Assembly (NCBI GenBank): GCA_938036435.1
Contig: CALHPU010000007.1
Location: 1-64,000 of the forward strand
Source of the DNA: an uncultured Pirellulaceae bacterium
Lineage (GTDB): Bacteria; Planctomycetota; Planctomycetia; Pirellulales; Pirellulaceae
Length of the DNA: 64,000 bases
Direction: 5' to 3'
The position numbers and the translations under genes were made by a program. This document shows, one piece after another, positions 45,557 to 55,652 of this stretch. The notes beneath the pieces were generated by a model. It was given only the letters and a program-made list of their open reading frames with translations, ran no database searches and was not told the DNA's origin. Each line of letters opens with the position of its first letter. Position 1 is the first letter of the stretch.

Positions 45557-45960
45557 GTTTCTATGTCTGCCCCTAGACTGGGCGCGGTCGGCTCTTGGAC
45601 TACTGGCACGCTCGCCACCGGAGCTGAGCTTTTCTAGCCATGGCGAATTAGCGCCTCAATCTAGCTCCACCTTTGTGGGACCAGTCACCTTCACTCATCG
45701 CCGAAGTCGTTTGCCTTGTGGCACCTTCGTGATCCGGCTCCTGTTGCGTGTTCTTGAATTGCTGTCTCACGGCGGATTTGAGCAAGATTTTTCGGTCATT
45801 CTTCTCGGCTGGGAAACTTTATGACCGGGCCTCGGGTAATGCTTTGGCATACCCCTTATGCCAAATAGTGGCCATTGTGCTATTCTTGAAGACTCAAACC
45901 GGCTGCTTAAAAGACGGCGAAGACGTGTTTGAATCATCGATCATTTACTGGAGAACCAAA
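45557..45960. other. Intergenic region with a 9-bp hairpin
   Basis: About 400 bases, with a perfect hairpin at 45843-45865 (listed separately). A longer frame back to 45748 exists ahead of the next gene but has no conserved sequence. No other feature recognised. Confidence 0.4.
45843..45865. promoter_or_regulatory. Perfect 9-bp inverted repeat upstream of a secreted-protein gene
   Basis: TTTGGCATA at 45843-45851 and its complement at 45857-45865 are separated by 5 bases. There is no T-run, and it lies about 95 bases before the next start. It may be a binding site for a dimeric regulator or an RNA hairpin. No function is proven. Confidence 0.45.
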
Positions 45961-47610
45961 GTGAGAAACGTTTGCCTGTCCCTAATGATACCTGTGGCTA
46001 TCTGTGTGGCGTCGCTGTTTCCGGCCGAAAAGACTTACGCTCAATCAGCCCCCAAACCGGCTGTCGTTGTTTCGCTCGCCCCGTTGGGCGAACAGATGAA
46101 TGACCTCAAGTATTTGGTCAATGCATCAGGTTTTGGAAAGTGGAACTTCCTCATCCAATCGCAGATCAAGCATTTCACAGCTGGCATCGATCGTGACCGT
46201 CCTTCGGGCATAATGATGTTTTTTCAGGGCGACGATCCTGAACCAAAGTGGCTGGGATTTGTGGCGGTGGAAAACGTAGACGAGATGTTGGATCGCATCG
46301 CTGATCTTGCGGATGTCGATGAAGATGACGATCTAATTATGATCTCGCCAGAAAATGGAGATGAGATCGTAGCCAAGGAAGTCAACGGCTACTTATTGAT
46401 CGCAGATGACAAAGAGATGTTCGCATTGGCGCCTGCTGCACCGGCGGAAGAACTGGGCGACTTGCCGAACAACTATAACATTGCGGCTCGCGTTTTTGGA
46501 CAACGCATTCCACAAGAGCTTCGCCAGAAAGGGATCGACTTGATCAGCGAAGGTTATGCTCGCCAGATGGAAGAACTTGGCAAAGATAGCGATGAATTTT
46601 TTGATACTCAGATGGAGCAGATCAAAAGTTTCGTTAACGATACTGACGAGATCATGATCGGTTTTCAGGCGGATAAGGAATCGGGGAAACTATCGGCCAA
46701 GATGGTTTTTCGAGGCACACCGGGATCGGAGTTGGCCAAACGCTGCAACGTCATGAAGGATCTTTCGGCGGGAAGGTTCACTGGTTTTCTCAACTCCGAG
46801 GCAGCGTTCAACTCAAACGTTCAGGCCAAGATTATCAAAGAGGATATTGAAAGCTATAACGGATTACTGGATCAGCTTCGAGAACAAGTTCTTGAGGAAA
46901 TTGATGCCGATGGAGAATTGGACGACGACGAATTTGCAGAACTGGAGACACTGGCTGACGACATGATTTCTGTCCTTAAGGAAACGATTGCCGAAGGTGA
47001 GTTTGACGGCGGGGCAGTCGTCATGATGGAGAAGGGCAGCATGAACTTCGCCAGCGGAGCTAAAATTGCCAGCCCTCAGAAATTGGAAAAATCTATCAAG
47101 TCGTTCGCAGAGATGGCCCAAGAGAAGTCAGGCGACGTCGTTGACGTCAAATTTAATTCCGAATCCTACGATGGAATTACCTTTCACACGATCAACGTGG
47201 CAGTTCCAAGTGATGAAGAAGAAGTTCGGAAGGTGATTGGCGATAAAATGACTATCATGGTGGGGATCGGCGCCGATTCAGTCTACTTGTGTGGAGGCAA
47301 CAATCCACTTCCACTTTTAAAGGCCAGCATTGAAAAATCCAAGGCCGCGACAGAGTCCCAAGCACTCAACGAGTACAACGTTTTCCTCGTGCCCATTTTG
47401 CAGTTTGCCTCTGGAGTAACGCCTGAACCGGTGCTTGAACAGATGGCCGATATGCTTGCTGAGAGCGGCAAGGATCGAATCAGCATTTTCTCCGATGTAA
47501 TCGAAAACGGAATTGAATCGCGACTTGAAATGGAGGATGGTATTCTTGCCCTAATCCAAGTTGGATTCGAGGCAGCTCAGGCTGGAGCGTTTCAAGGTGA
47601 CGAATTTTAG
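45961..47610 (+). CDS. Secreted protein of unknown function
   Basis: The GTG at 45961 has GGAGA 6 bases upstream and begins a signal peptide (VCLSLMIPVAICVASLF, cut near TYAQ). The mature 520 or so residues form a soluble, acidic protein with alternating strand and helix patterns and a short EEIDADGELDDDEFAEL stretch that resembles an EF-hand-like Ca site. No known domain is recognised with confidence; similar long secreted proteins of this style occur in planctomycetes. A terminator follows 49 bases after the stop. Confidence 0.75.
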   Translation: MRNVCLSLMIPVAICVASLFPAEKTYAQSAPKPAVVVSLAPLGEQMNDLKYLVNASGFGKWNFLIQSQIKHFTAGIDRDRPSGIMMFFQGDDPEPKWLGFVAVENVDEMLDRIADLADVDEDDDLIMISPENGDEIVAKEVNGYLLIADDKEMFALAPAAPAEELGDLPNNYNIAARVFGQRIPQELRQKGIDLISEGYARQMEELGKDSDEFFDTQMEQIKSFVNDTDEIMIGFQADKESGKLSAKMVFRGTPGSELAKRCNVMKDLSAGRFTGFLNSEAAFNSNVQAKIIKEDIESYNGLLDQLREQVLEEIDADGELDDDEFAELETLADDMISVLKETIAEGEFDGGAVVMMEKGSMNFASGAKIASPQKLEKSIKSFAEMAQEKSGDVVDVKFNSESYDGITFHTINVAVPSDEEEVRKVIGDKMTIMVGIGADSVYLCGGNNPLPLLKASIEKSKAATESQALNEYNVFLVPILQFASGVTPEPVLEQMADMLAESGKDRISIFSDVIENGIESRLEMEDGILALIQVGFEAAQAGAFQGDEF

Positions 47611-47658
47611 AAATGTGGATCTGGCGCTAGTCACCGCGCTGTCGAAATGGAAAAGAAT

Positions 47659-47698
47659 ACAGCCGCCAAGTCCACGACTTGTCGGCTGTTTCTTTTTT
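47659..47698 (+). terminator. Intrinsic terminator after the secreted-protein gene
   Basis: A 13-bp stem with one mismatch (47659-47671 with 47677-47689), a 5-base loop, then TTCTTTTTT. It lies between two converging genes. Confidence 0.82.
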
Positions 47699-47784
47699 CA
47701 ATGATGTTGGGCTCGATGATGTGACGCTTTGGGCCCTCACAAGTCAGCCCCGCAAATTATGCCATTTGCAGGGCACCGGTTTGA

Positions 47785-49494
47785 CTAACGGCTACCTGAG
47801 CCACCTGCTCCGAATGCAGGAGTATCCGAAAACGATGCGCTCACCGGTTGGCGAGGGCTAGTTGCGGGAGCGTTAAATCCCCCGTTTGAAAATTGACCAT
47901 TGAAGCCGCCCTGCTGTCCAAAGCCACCAGATTGAGGCCCGACGCCGCCGGTGATTCCGGTTCCGCTATTGTTAGCGTAAAACGTGTTCTCGAACGCTTG
48001 ATCAATGCGATCAGTGATGCGGCGTACTCCGCTTCCCAATTGCACTCTTCGGGAACCACCGTAACAGGCACAGCCTAGCTGCTGCCATTCGGCGAACGAC
48101 AGGTCACGACAGTGACATCGGGCCGGAGCTTGTCGGTTGGTGGTGCCGCTAGGAATGTCACCGGTCCCCCAAGCTCGCTTTTTCGCTTCTGGAGGACGAG
48201 GGGCAAGAATCGAACGCTGATAGGCAACTTCAATCGCGTAATGATTCAACCAGCCAGCCATCTCTGCTGAGGTTAGACAAAAGTCAAACGGCTCGCCTCC
48301 CTCACCAGCATCAGCCAATTCGCCTTCGTCGTTGATTTCCATGGTATCGCCACCGACAACTTGAAGTCCCGTCAGCCCAACACCATCTACGCCAGCGGCC
48401 AACAACCCGTATCCGCCCGGCGGTACCTGTTCGAACTCAAAGACTCCGTAATTATCTGTCGTTGTCGATGCGACGACGCTATCGCGTTTAAGTAACATCA
48501 CCTTGGTGCTGCGAACATCAATGGGGCGACCATCGGAGGATCGCATTTGGTGGACGCGTCCAATCAGGCGACCGTCTGGCGTCAGAGAAACTGGTGTACC
48601 CCCGACTGAAGTGGAAGGGATTGCTTCGGGTTGATACTCGGACAGACCTTCGACGCCGAAAAGTTGCTCTGGGCCATCAGGGCCTTCGCCTTCCAAATGC
48701 CGACCATAAATTCGGTATCCAACATTTGGTGTAAAGTAACGGATCCAATCTGTATTGATTGTCGTTGCGTTCTGGAAGGCGTAGGTGGTGATGAATGTTG
48801 GAGTGGATTCATCGGCGTCCTCGGTGTACCCGATAATGTTGGCACCAAAGGCAAAGAACGCTTTGTCACCCCATCCGACCAGCGAATAGGCGCCTCTTCG
48901 GACATTGTTGAATGAGAAACTTCCGTCCTCTTGAACAGCGGATGTTTTAACCAACCTTCCTTTATTCATCAGATAGATTGTCATCCCAGCGACTTCCGCA
49001 CCATCGATAGGGCGTACTGTTCCCTCCAAAACGCCTGTCGGACTGACCATTACCCAATTGGAACGCAGTCCTTCTCCGATCCTTCTTTCGCGCAGACCAT
49101 CGCTGGCCTCCTGCCATCCGGCAAACCGATCGTTGAGAATCGTTTTTTGGCTGGACGTGTCTTCATCTAGATCCTCTATAGGGCGGCGAAACGGGCTGTC
49201 GTCGTCGCGCCGTTCGGAACGTGGACGGATTGTTCGCCGTTCCCGAGACTCGTCACGTCCCTCAGAACTGCCTTCCATTCGACGGCGAGCCCGGGCTCTT
49301 GCTCGTGCTCGTGCACTGCCAAGATCCTCGTCAGCACCGCTGTCTTCTAATTCAGAAAACGCACCCGCCTCTTCTTTAAACGGCGAATCGTCTGAATCAG
49401 GGAATTGGCCCATGACAACTGTGGAACTTAAAACCGCCAGCAGCAACAGACAAGGCAGCATCAAGAAACATTTAATTAGTGGCGTAGTATTCAT
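47785..49494 (-). CDS. Secreted protein with carboxypeptidase-regulatory-like domains
   Basis: A 569-residue protein with a signal peptide (LIKCFLMLPCLLLLAVL, cut near VMGQ), then a charged region with an (Arg-Ala)n run at about residues 61-71 and several Arg/Glu-rich stretches. Two beta-sandwich domains of the carboxypeptidase-regulatory-like type follow (SPTGVLEGTVRPIDG...EDGSFSFNNVRRGAYSLVGWG and a second with NYGVFEFEQVPPGGYGLLAAG, written here in parts). The end is Gly/Gln/Asn-rich with a Cys patch (CHCRDLSF, CACYGG). No catalytic site is seen. A surface or periplasmic structural role is inferred. It shares its layout with the protein at 8452-9345. Confidence 0.78.
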   Translation of the reverse strand: MNTTPLIKCFLMLPCLLLLAVLSSTVVMGQFPDSDDSPFKEEAGAFSELEDSGADEDLGSARARARARARRRMEGSSEGRDESRERRTIRPRSERRDDDSPFRRPIEDLDEDTSSQKTILNDRFAGWQEASDGLRERRIGEGLRSNWVMVSPTGVLEGTVRPIDGAEVAGMTIYLMNKGRLVKTSAVQEDGSFSFNNVRRGAYSLVGWGDKAFFAFGANIIGYTEDADESTPTFITTYAFQNATTINTDWIRYFTPNVGYRIYGRHLEGEGPDGPEQLFGVEGLSEYQPEAIPSTSVGGTPVSLTPDGRLIGRVHQMRSSDGRPIDVRSTKVMLLKRDSVVASTTTDNYGVFEFEQVPPGGYGLLAAGVDGVGLTGLQVVGGDTMEINDEGELADAGEGGEPFDFCLTSAEMAGWLNHYAIEVAYQRSILAPRPPEAKKRAWGTGDIPSGTTNRQAPARCHCRDLSFAEWQQLGCACYGGSRRVQLGSGVRRITDRIDQAFENTFYANNSGTGITGGVGPQSGGFGQQGGFNGQFSNGGFNAPATSPRQPVSASFSDTPAFGAGGSGSR

Positions 49495-49798
49495 GAGTCA
49501 CTTCTCAACGACGATGGAACACAAATGTGATGAGCCAGAATCCTTAACAGGACATTGGCTAGGTCTGTATCGGTCAATCGGCGTACCGGCAAATCCTAAA
49601 GAGCCGGAAGTGCTCATTTTACCGAAACAGAGGGCGTTGCGTGCCGGATGGTCGGATCTGGTCGGCTCTGCTAGTTGACCACGTCGCCTTAATTGGGCAA
49701 ACTTTGCGGGCCGCATATTTTACCGCCTGCCACGTTTCAGTCAAAAATCGTCGACAGTTGGGTAGTTCGAATCGCCAGCACCCTACAGATTTCCTCGG
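49495..49798. other. Intergenic region between divergent genes
   Basis: About 300 bases. No gene, repeat or clear promoter was recognised between the secreted-protein gene and lpxK. Confidence 0.4.
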
Positions 49799-50884
49799 AT
49801 GATCTCAAAAACCAATCTACTTGATATCATCAGCGGTAAGAAGACCGGGCCGGTGGCAGCGGTGACACGGATAGTGTTGTGGGCTTTTACTCCAGCCTAC
49901 CGCTTGGCAGTTGCAATCAGAAATCGCAAGCTTACGCGCGACACAACTTCGGTCACCCGAGTGGGTGTTCCTGTGATCTCCATTGGCAACCTGACAACCG
50001 GAGGAACGGGTAAGTCTCCAATGGTGATTTGGGTCAGCCAAAGGTTGCGTGAATTGGGGCTGCGTGTCGCTATCGTCAGTCGTGGATATGGAGGCCAGCG
50101 CACTGGCACCGCGACACGGCCAAACGATGAAGCGCTCGAGATGCAGCAACGCTTGCCTGACGTTCCACAGCTGCAAGATCCCGACCGCATTAAGTCAGCC
50201 AACATCGCCATCGGAGAACTTGAGACGCAGTGCCTAATCATGGATGATGGATTCCAGCATCGCCGTCTTCATAGAGATTTGGATGTGGTATTGATTGATG
50301 CGACCAATCCGTTTGGTTATGGATACCTGTTGCCGCGCGGGTTATTGCGTGAGCCGATTGGCAATTTGGCCCGCGCGGACGTGGTCGTGATTACTCGTTG
50401 CCAGCAAGTAGATCAAGCGTCGATTGATTCCATTATGAAAGTGATTGCCCAAGCGACGGCCGACAATCACACACCATCGGTGGTCTGCCAGACACAGACG
50501 GTCGCCAAACGCTGGCTTCAGTTCGACGGGCAGTCGATGGAAGTGGTTGATTTTGGCACAGATCCAGTCGTCGCCTGTTGTGCAATTGGAAACCCGGAAA
50601 GTTTTATCAGTATGGCGACGATGATCGGCGCGCATGTCGTGGGACAAAAATTCTTTCCCGACCACCATACGTTTTCGCGCGGCGACATAGAAAGCGTTGT
50701 TCGGTTGGCTCAGGAAAAAGGGGCGAGCCGGATCATCTGCACTCACAAGGATCTGGTGAAGATCGCAATCAACCAGTTCGATGGTGTTCCCTTTTTCGCA
50801 TTGCAGATCGAATTAGAATTTATACTCGGTGAGGAAGCCTTCAAGGAGCGGTTGAGCCTCGTGACGGCGGATGTCGAAAACTGA
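49799..50884 (+). CDS. lpxK: Tetraacyldisaccharide 4'-kinase
   Basis: Phosphorylates the lipid A precursor disaccharide at the 4' position, on the inner membrane. The 361 residues have a hydrophobic N-terminal helix (IVLWAFTPAYRLAVAI), the P-loop GGTGKSP (68-74) and the YGG/RG-containing VSRGYGG segment, then IMDDGFQHRRLHRDLDVVLID (written in parts), the LpxK hallmark. It shows that this organism makes lipid A. Confidence 0.96.
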   Translation: MISKTNLLDIISGKKTGPVAAVTRIVLWAFTPAYRLAVAIRNRKLTRDTTSVTRVGVPVISIGNLTTGGTGKSPMVIWVSQRLRELGLRVAIVSRGYGGQRTGTATRPNDEALEMQQRLPDVPQLQDPDRIKSANIAIGELETQCLIMDDGFQHRRLHRDLDVVLIDATNPFGYGYLLPRGLLREPIGNLARADVVVITRCQQVDQASIDSIMKVIAQATADNHTPSVVCQTQTVAKRWLQFDGQSMEVVDFGTDPVVACCAIGNPESFISMATMIGAHVVGQKFFPDHHTFSRGDIESVVRLAQEKGASRIICTHKDLVKIAINQFDGVPFFALQIELEFILGEEAFKERLSLVTADVEN

Positions 50885-50924
50885 TGCCGGCTAGGCAACC
50901 TTTCGTCGGCCACTTCTTTTCGGA

Positions 50925-53900
50925 CTACTTACGCGGCTTCAGGCTGTTTCGCCATCGTCGCAGTAGAGAAGTTCCCTGCTCACGTTTGTCTCTTTTCCAT
51001 CGGGAGCTAGAAGAAGGTTGTTCATCTAGCATGCCAGAATCAGGATGCGGCACGGAATCCTGATACACTTCATCGATGAGTCCTTGTTCGTCGGCGCGTT
51101 GGTTGAGAGTGGATTCATCTTCGAGGTTGTCTGTTCCCGGAAGCGGTTGAGTATATTCATCCAGAAACCGAGCCCAATGACCTTCCACGATGCGTCGACA
51201 ACTTTCAAATCCATCGGGGCGTGAGAGGAGTTCGACGGCACTGGCCAGCAACTGCGTCATTGCGGTGGTGTCCTTGTCATCCAGCCAGCGATCGTACAGG
51301 CGCACGTTATCGATTAACACTTCGCCAGTGCCCATCAAGTCAAATCCCATTCGTAGATCGATCAGTTCCTCGGCGGGCAGATCGTCGAAGTGCACAGCGA
51401 AACGTCGCCATTGATTATCAATTTGATTCACGCCCGAATCAGGGGCCAGTGCCCCAATCGCGCCAAATCGGTAATAGGTCGACGAGGGAGTCTGTCCTTC
51501 AATCGCCAATCGCAATGGAGGTTGCTCTGTACCGATTGACTTAATCCAGACCGTAATGGACAGCCGCCCTGTCTCCGGCGGTGCAAAGCGGTTGCTGCGC
51601 ATCCAGACGCTTGGGCCGTCAGTTTTCATTCGCAACGACGCCGTGCTCTCGTAGCCTTCCTGCTGCCCCAAACTGATGTGTTCGTTTGATTGGTCGTCCC
51701 ACTGCCAACCATCGAGAGATCCCTGTCCGCCCAATTCGAAATTCTGATTGGCCAAAACGTTGATCGAATCGGCAGCGGTAGCAAGGTTCAGCTTCGCTTG
51801 CAGCTGGTAGATCTTTTTCCTCAATGCACCGTGGATTGTTTCTTCGGAATCCGGCAGTTTGATATCGAAGTGAGAAACCTCGACGGCGTCGCTTGTAAAC
51901 GTTCCTCCCCAGACCTGATAGGCAGGTAGCTCAATGGAGATTCCACGATCACCGCCGCGTTGGGATAACGGGCTCCAAGGCACGTCCGCTGTGAACGGTA
52001 GAAATGTCTGCTCAAGACTCGGGTCTAATTGAGGCTTGCCGTCCGCATTTGCGCTGCTCGCCAGAAGCATCTTTGGTTCTTGAGGCACGGCGCCCAAATG
52101 AATGTTGACTACCGTAGGCCATGGCGAGTCATTGACACAATACAGAAACGTGCCGCGTTGCGTTGTTAAAGTTCGGACAGCAATAGGACAGCTAGCGCGC
52201 TGCCTCGAACCGTCGATGATGGCTGAGTCTGTCGCATCATCGACCCGCAGCGGAACGTCGGAGAATTTCTTTCTTGGCAGCATCGAGAAAACGCGTGTGA
52301 AGCTCTCAGTGGTAGCGTTGGGCAACCTCGTTAGCGAGTCACTTGCATCGATTAACAACGCGTTATCCAATCGATGCAGGGCGCGAGCCATTGGTTGGCG
52401 AGAGAATATTCCTGCCGGCGTCAAATGTTGTCGTCGGATCAATCGACCGACTTGATTGTCAAATGGAGGCAGCATTTGCAATTGAGCGAAATGAGCCCAT
52501 GTTCCGTCTTGATAAAACAGGGTGCCTGTTTCCAGTTTCTCCGATTTGAAAAACGAGTGAAAGCTTGCCAGTTCGTTCGTCTGCCGGCCAATACGCCCCC
52601 GCGGCAGAGAGGTCGTCGAAGGTAAAGATTGCGGATTGAGTAGAACAATCGAATCAGATTCCTCAAGGCGTCCGGGGTCCAGTCCTAGACGCTGAAGCAG
52701 CGGCGCGACATCGACCGACGAATGCAAGTTCGGACTTAACTGTGATGCCACCTCGGCATTTTTGTGAAGGTTGATCGGGGCGATCAACAGCCTGCCGCCA
52801 GGTAATGAATCTGTGACGACGTTTGAGAGAGTCAAGTAAAAGTCGGACATCTGGTCGCTACGCCACTTGACCCACTGGTCACGAAGGTCGCCGGTCACAT
52901 ATTGGATGAGGTTTTGATCGTTCTCCAATGACTGCGGTGGCTGCGGCAACGAAGCGAGGAATCGACCAATCGTCTTCCGGTCGTAACCGTATCGCCGGCC
53001 TGCCAACATCGTCCAAGAGTTTGGACGGCACATCAGAGAAACACCGCCCAGCGATCGGTAGCCTGAGTATCGCTGAACTGCTTCGGAAATGACATCGACA
53101 GCGTGTTGTTGCACGGCGGGAGACAGCGGGTTGTAGCAAGGGAAATCCTCGCGGCCATCGGTGGCTAGTTCGGCAGATAGATCGAGGATATCGATGTCGT
53201 TGTCCGAAACATGGCGCTGCATCTCGATTCGTGCAGCTGGCCCCGAAAATTCGAAAGCGGGTATCAGTGTCAGGTCCTCGCGCTCAAAAATCGTCAACAG
53301 CATACGCAAGACGTCTTTGCGAAACGGGTCCTGTCCCAGACTTTGAAAAGTACCGGAGTCTGATTTGGGTGAGCCGCGAAACAGTTGGCTGGGATAGAGA
53401 GTTCCCCCGTCGATGACGACGGGAATGATCGCACCTTGATAGTTGGATTCTTTTAAATAGTCCACCAAGCGTAACGCACCTTGATAGAACACATTCCAGT
53501 CATCCAATGGTTGGTTAACGCGCGCGTCGAAGAACTTTTCAACGTTCAAGCCTTCGGCAAAATTGGACGACGTATAAAAGGCAAGTCGCTGCCGTGTTTT
53601 TGCTAACCGGGTTTCAGAGTTTTGATCTTGGATTTTCGGTTCTCGTTCAACTTGACCGGTCTCTGCCATGACGCGCATCGTCGACAAGTGTGCCACATGC
53701 TTTTTTGATTGGTTGGCAACTAACAGGTAACAGGTGCTGGAGCGCGGCCAGAATTTCAGGCTGTGTTTGCCAACGGTCGATTGTGGGGAACTCGAGTGGG
53801 CGGGCTCATTGCCGGCAGCTTCGGCTTGGTCTTCCAACCGGTGAACGAACGATTCGGGAATAAAAATTCCGGAGTCCGCGCCGTTGATGGGAACTTGTCC

Positions 53901-55160
53901 GTTGCCATCGAAGTCGAGAATGCTCAGCCCCGCGGCGATAGGACTGCTGCTGTCGTAGTCGATCTCTATCGTGTATCCCTTCCCCGGATCAGCGATCTCT
54001 AACGCGATGGCATGCCATTGCCCCGGTTGAAGCTCGAGCCAAGATTGACCGCTTTTGCGAACAAGCGCCGGAGGATTGGCAGAAAGCAATCGTGGCTCTG
54101 TCTTTCCAATGGCCCATCGATTCGGTTCGGCAAGCAATTGTTCGGGTGTCAGTGTTTGGATCAATCGACTGGCCGCTGACGGAGCGGTTGAATTGTTAGT
54201 TCGAGTGTCGGGTTTTTTTGAATTCAGCACAACGAATTGCACTCGCCGGACGACCAGCGATTTTTTTCCCGCCAGCGGACGGACCGCTTTGCTGTTTGCC
54301 GTAATCGAGCCCGATAGCCAGTTCTTTTCCATCTGAATGACAAGGTCGTAGACGCCTTCGGAAGCTGGAGCATTAAACTGAAACACCGATGACGCTGAAT
54401 TGCCTTGAGCATCGATCTCCAGTGTTTGATCGGAGGTCCATAAGGGAGGACCCGACTGGCGCGCCTTGACCACTGTCAGTCGGCACGACGATTGCGACGA
54501 ACGTAACGACATTCGTTTTCCCGCAACGGCGACTGATATTGGTTCACCCGGTGAGAACACGACGTGATCACGTTTGAAGTCGACTTGAATCGAATCACCG
54601 GGAACGCGCGCGATGGAGATACCATGTCCTAATTCATCTAATGCCTCGTTTAGGTCAGAATCCAGCAGTTCTGCCATCGAGATTGACTTTTTCCATTGAA
54701 TCTCGGAGCCATCCGTTGCGCTTAGTTGGATGTCAATGGATGTTTGGTCCGATCCAGAAATAGAGAAATCGAAACCGTCGTATGACGTAGGCGAGCGTTG
54801 TTCAACAGCAATGCTGTTTTCATTTGTCAGTAACGCAGTGATGGACGAACCACGGCTCAATCCAAGCGGCGCGACATTCGAAATCGTTCCGGTTTTCGTT
54901 GATAGGCTGCCTCGCCACGCTTGGTTTTGACCGCCGCCCCAAGAGATTCGAAACCGGTTGGGCGCTGAAGGGAGTGCCTGCTGTGCGGCGATCAAGTTGC
55001 CGTCTTGGTTGAATTGTGATTGTGCGGAAACGGTTGACGCGATCGAGCAAACAAACACATTCACGGCAGCAAAGAGTATCGCGCGCAAAATCGCAACAAC
55101 ACACCGACGGTGCGTTTGCGTTTTTCTGTATCGGTTATTTGGACGTCCGTGTCCGTTCAT
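50925..55160 (-). CDS. Very large secreted protein with glycosidase-like TIM-barrel region
   Basis: The 1411-residue protein has a signal peptide (VVAILRAILFAAVNVFVCSIA, cut near VSAQ), then a long beta-rich N-terminal section. A central region of about 450 residues reads like an (alpha/beta)8 barrel of a sugar-active enzyme: GAIIPVVIDGGTLYPSQ, DLTLIPAFEFSG, SLGGVSLMCRPNSW. A late section (NVLANQNFELGGQGSLDGWQW...RRFAVHFDDLP...VLIDNVRLYDRWL) is typical of carbohydrate-binding beta sandwiches. No specific glycoside-hydrolase family can be assigned. The C-terminus is charged. Likely acts on envelope or external polysaccharide; that is inference. Confidence 0.7.
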   Translation of the reverse strand: MNGHGRPNNRYRKTQTHRRCVVAILRAILFAAVNVFVCSIASTVSAQSQFNQDGNLIAAQQALPSAPNRFRISWGGGQNQAWRGSLSTKTGTISNVAPLGLSRGSSITALLTNENSIAVEQRSPTSYDGFDFSISGSDQTSIDIQLSATDGSEIQWKKSISMAELLDSDLNEALDELGHGISIARVPGDSIQVDFKRDHVVFSPGEPISVAVAGKRMSLRSSQSSCRLTVVKARQSGPPLWTSDQTLEIDAQGNSASSVFQFNAPASEGVYDLVIQMEKNWLSGSITANSKAVRPLAGKKSLVVRRVQFVVLNSKKPDTRTNNSTAPSAASRLIQTLTPEQLLAEPNRWAIGKTEPRLLSANPPALVRKSGQSWLELQPGQWHAIALEIADPGKGYTIEIDYDSSSPIAAGLSILDFDGNGQVPINGADSGIFIPESFVHRLEDQAEAAGNEPAHSSSPQSTVGKHSLKFWPRSSTCYLLVANQSKKHVAHLSTMRVMAETGQVEREPKIQDQNSETRLAKTRQRLAFYTSSNFAEGLNVEKFFDARVNQPLDDWNVFYQGALRLVDYLKESNYQGAIIPVVIDGGTLYPSQLFRGSPKSDSGTFQSLGQDPFRKDVLRMLLTIFEREDLTLIPAFEFSGPAARIEMQRHVSDNDIDILDLSAELATDGREDFPCYNPLSPAVQQHAVDVISEAVQRYSGYRSLGGVSLMCRPNSWTMLAGRRYGYDRKTIGRFLASLPQPPQSLENDQNLIQYVTGDLRDQWVKWRSDQMSDFYLTLSNVVTDSLPGGRLLIAPINLHKNAEVASQLSPNLHSSVDVAPLLQRLGLDPGRLEESDSIVLLNPQSLPSTTSLPRGRIGRQTNELASFHSFFKSEKLETGTLFYQDGTWAHFAQLQMLPPFDNQVGRLIRRQHLTPAGIFSRQPMARALHRLDNALLIDASDSLTRLPNATTESFTRVFSMLPRKKFSDVPLRVDDATDSAIIDGSRQRASCPIAVRTLTTQRGTFLYCVNDSPWPTVVNIHLGAVPQEPKMLLASSANADGKPQLDPSLEQTFLPFTADVPWSPLSQRGGDRGISIELPAYQVWGGTFTSDAVEVSHFDIKLPDSEETIHGALRKKIYQLQAKLNLATAADSINVLANQNFELGGQGSLDGWQWDDQSNEHISLGQQEGYESTASLRMKTDGPSVWMRSNRFAPPETGRLSITVWIKSIGTEQPPLRLAIEGQTPSSTYYRFGAIGALAPDSGVNQIDNQWRRFAVHFDDLPAEELIDLRMGFDLMGTGEVLIDNVRLYDRWLDDKDTTAMTQLLASAVELLSRPDGFESCRRIVEGHWARFLDEYTQPLPGTDNLEDESTLNQRADEQGLIDEVYQDSVPHPDSGMLDEQPSSSSRWKRDKREQGTSLLRRWRNSLKPRK

Positions 55161-55652
55161 AGCGCGTCGAGAGATCCTGATAACACAGGATTCTATTCAG
55201 ACTAAATTTTGTCAGAATGTGACTACGTTTTTCGACGATCCTTGTCGAAGCACAGTCGTCCCAAGATTACCAAAATCACCGATTTTACCACCAGCCCAAG
55301 ATAACTGTTTACGCCGAAACGCTGGCTAACAAACGCGTAGAATTGCTCGCCGAGGCGCTATGCAAGCTGCCCAGTCCCCGCATTTTGTGCCTTGGTAGCG
55401 CGTGAGCACAATTTCTCTTTCGCGAATTTTCCACCACGATGGGTGGCAGATTTTCTCAATCGCAAGCGACATACCAGTCAAAGACCGTGAATACTTGAGA
55501 GCTGCCAGATGGCGTTGGTTGATCGTAGGATGGGCGCTCCTGCCCGTCGTCACTGTCTTTCTTCATACTCGGCCAAGAGTGGCCAAGCTGCTGTATTGTA
55601 GCCGATCAGTTTAATCTTTTGGAAGCAGCAATGGCTTATCTCTGAAGCTCGA
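55161..55652. other. Intergenic region, about 490 bases
   Basis: No convincing gene. A 70-codon plus frame at 55402-55614 has no family features. A GGGCGCTCCTGCCC stretch near 55528-55541 is a small imperfect palindrome. Nothing else was recognised. Confidence 0.4.
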
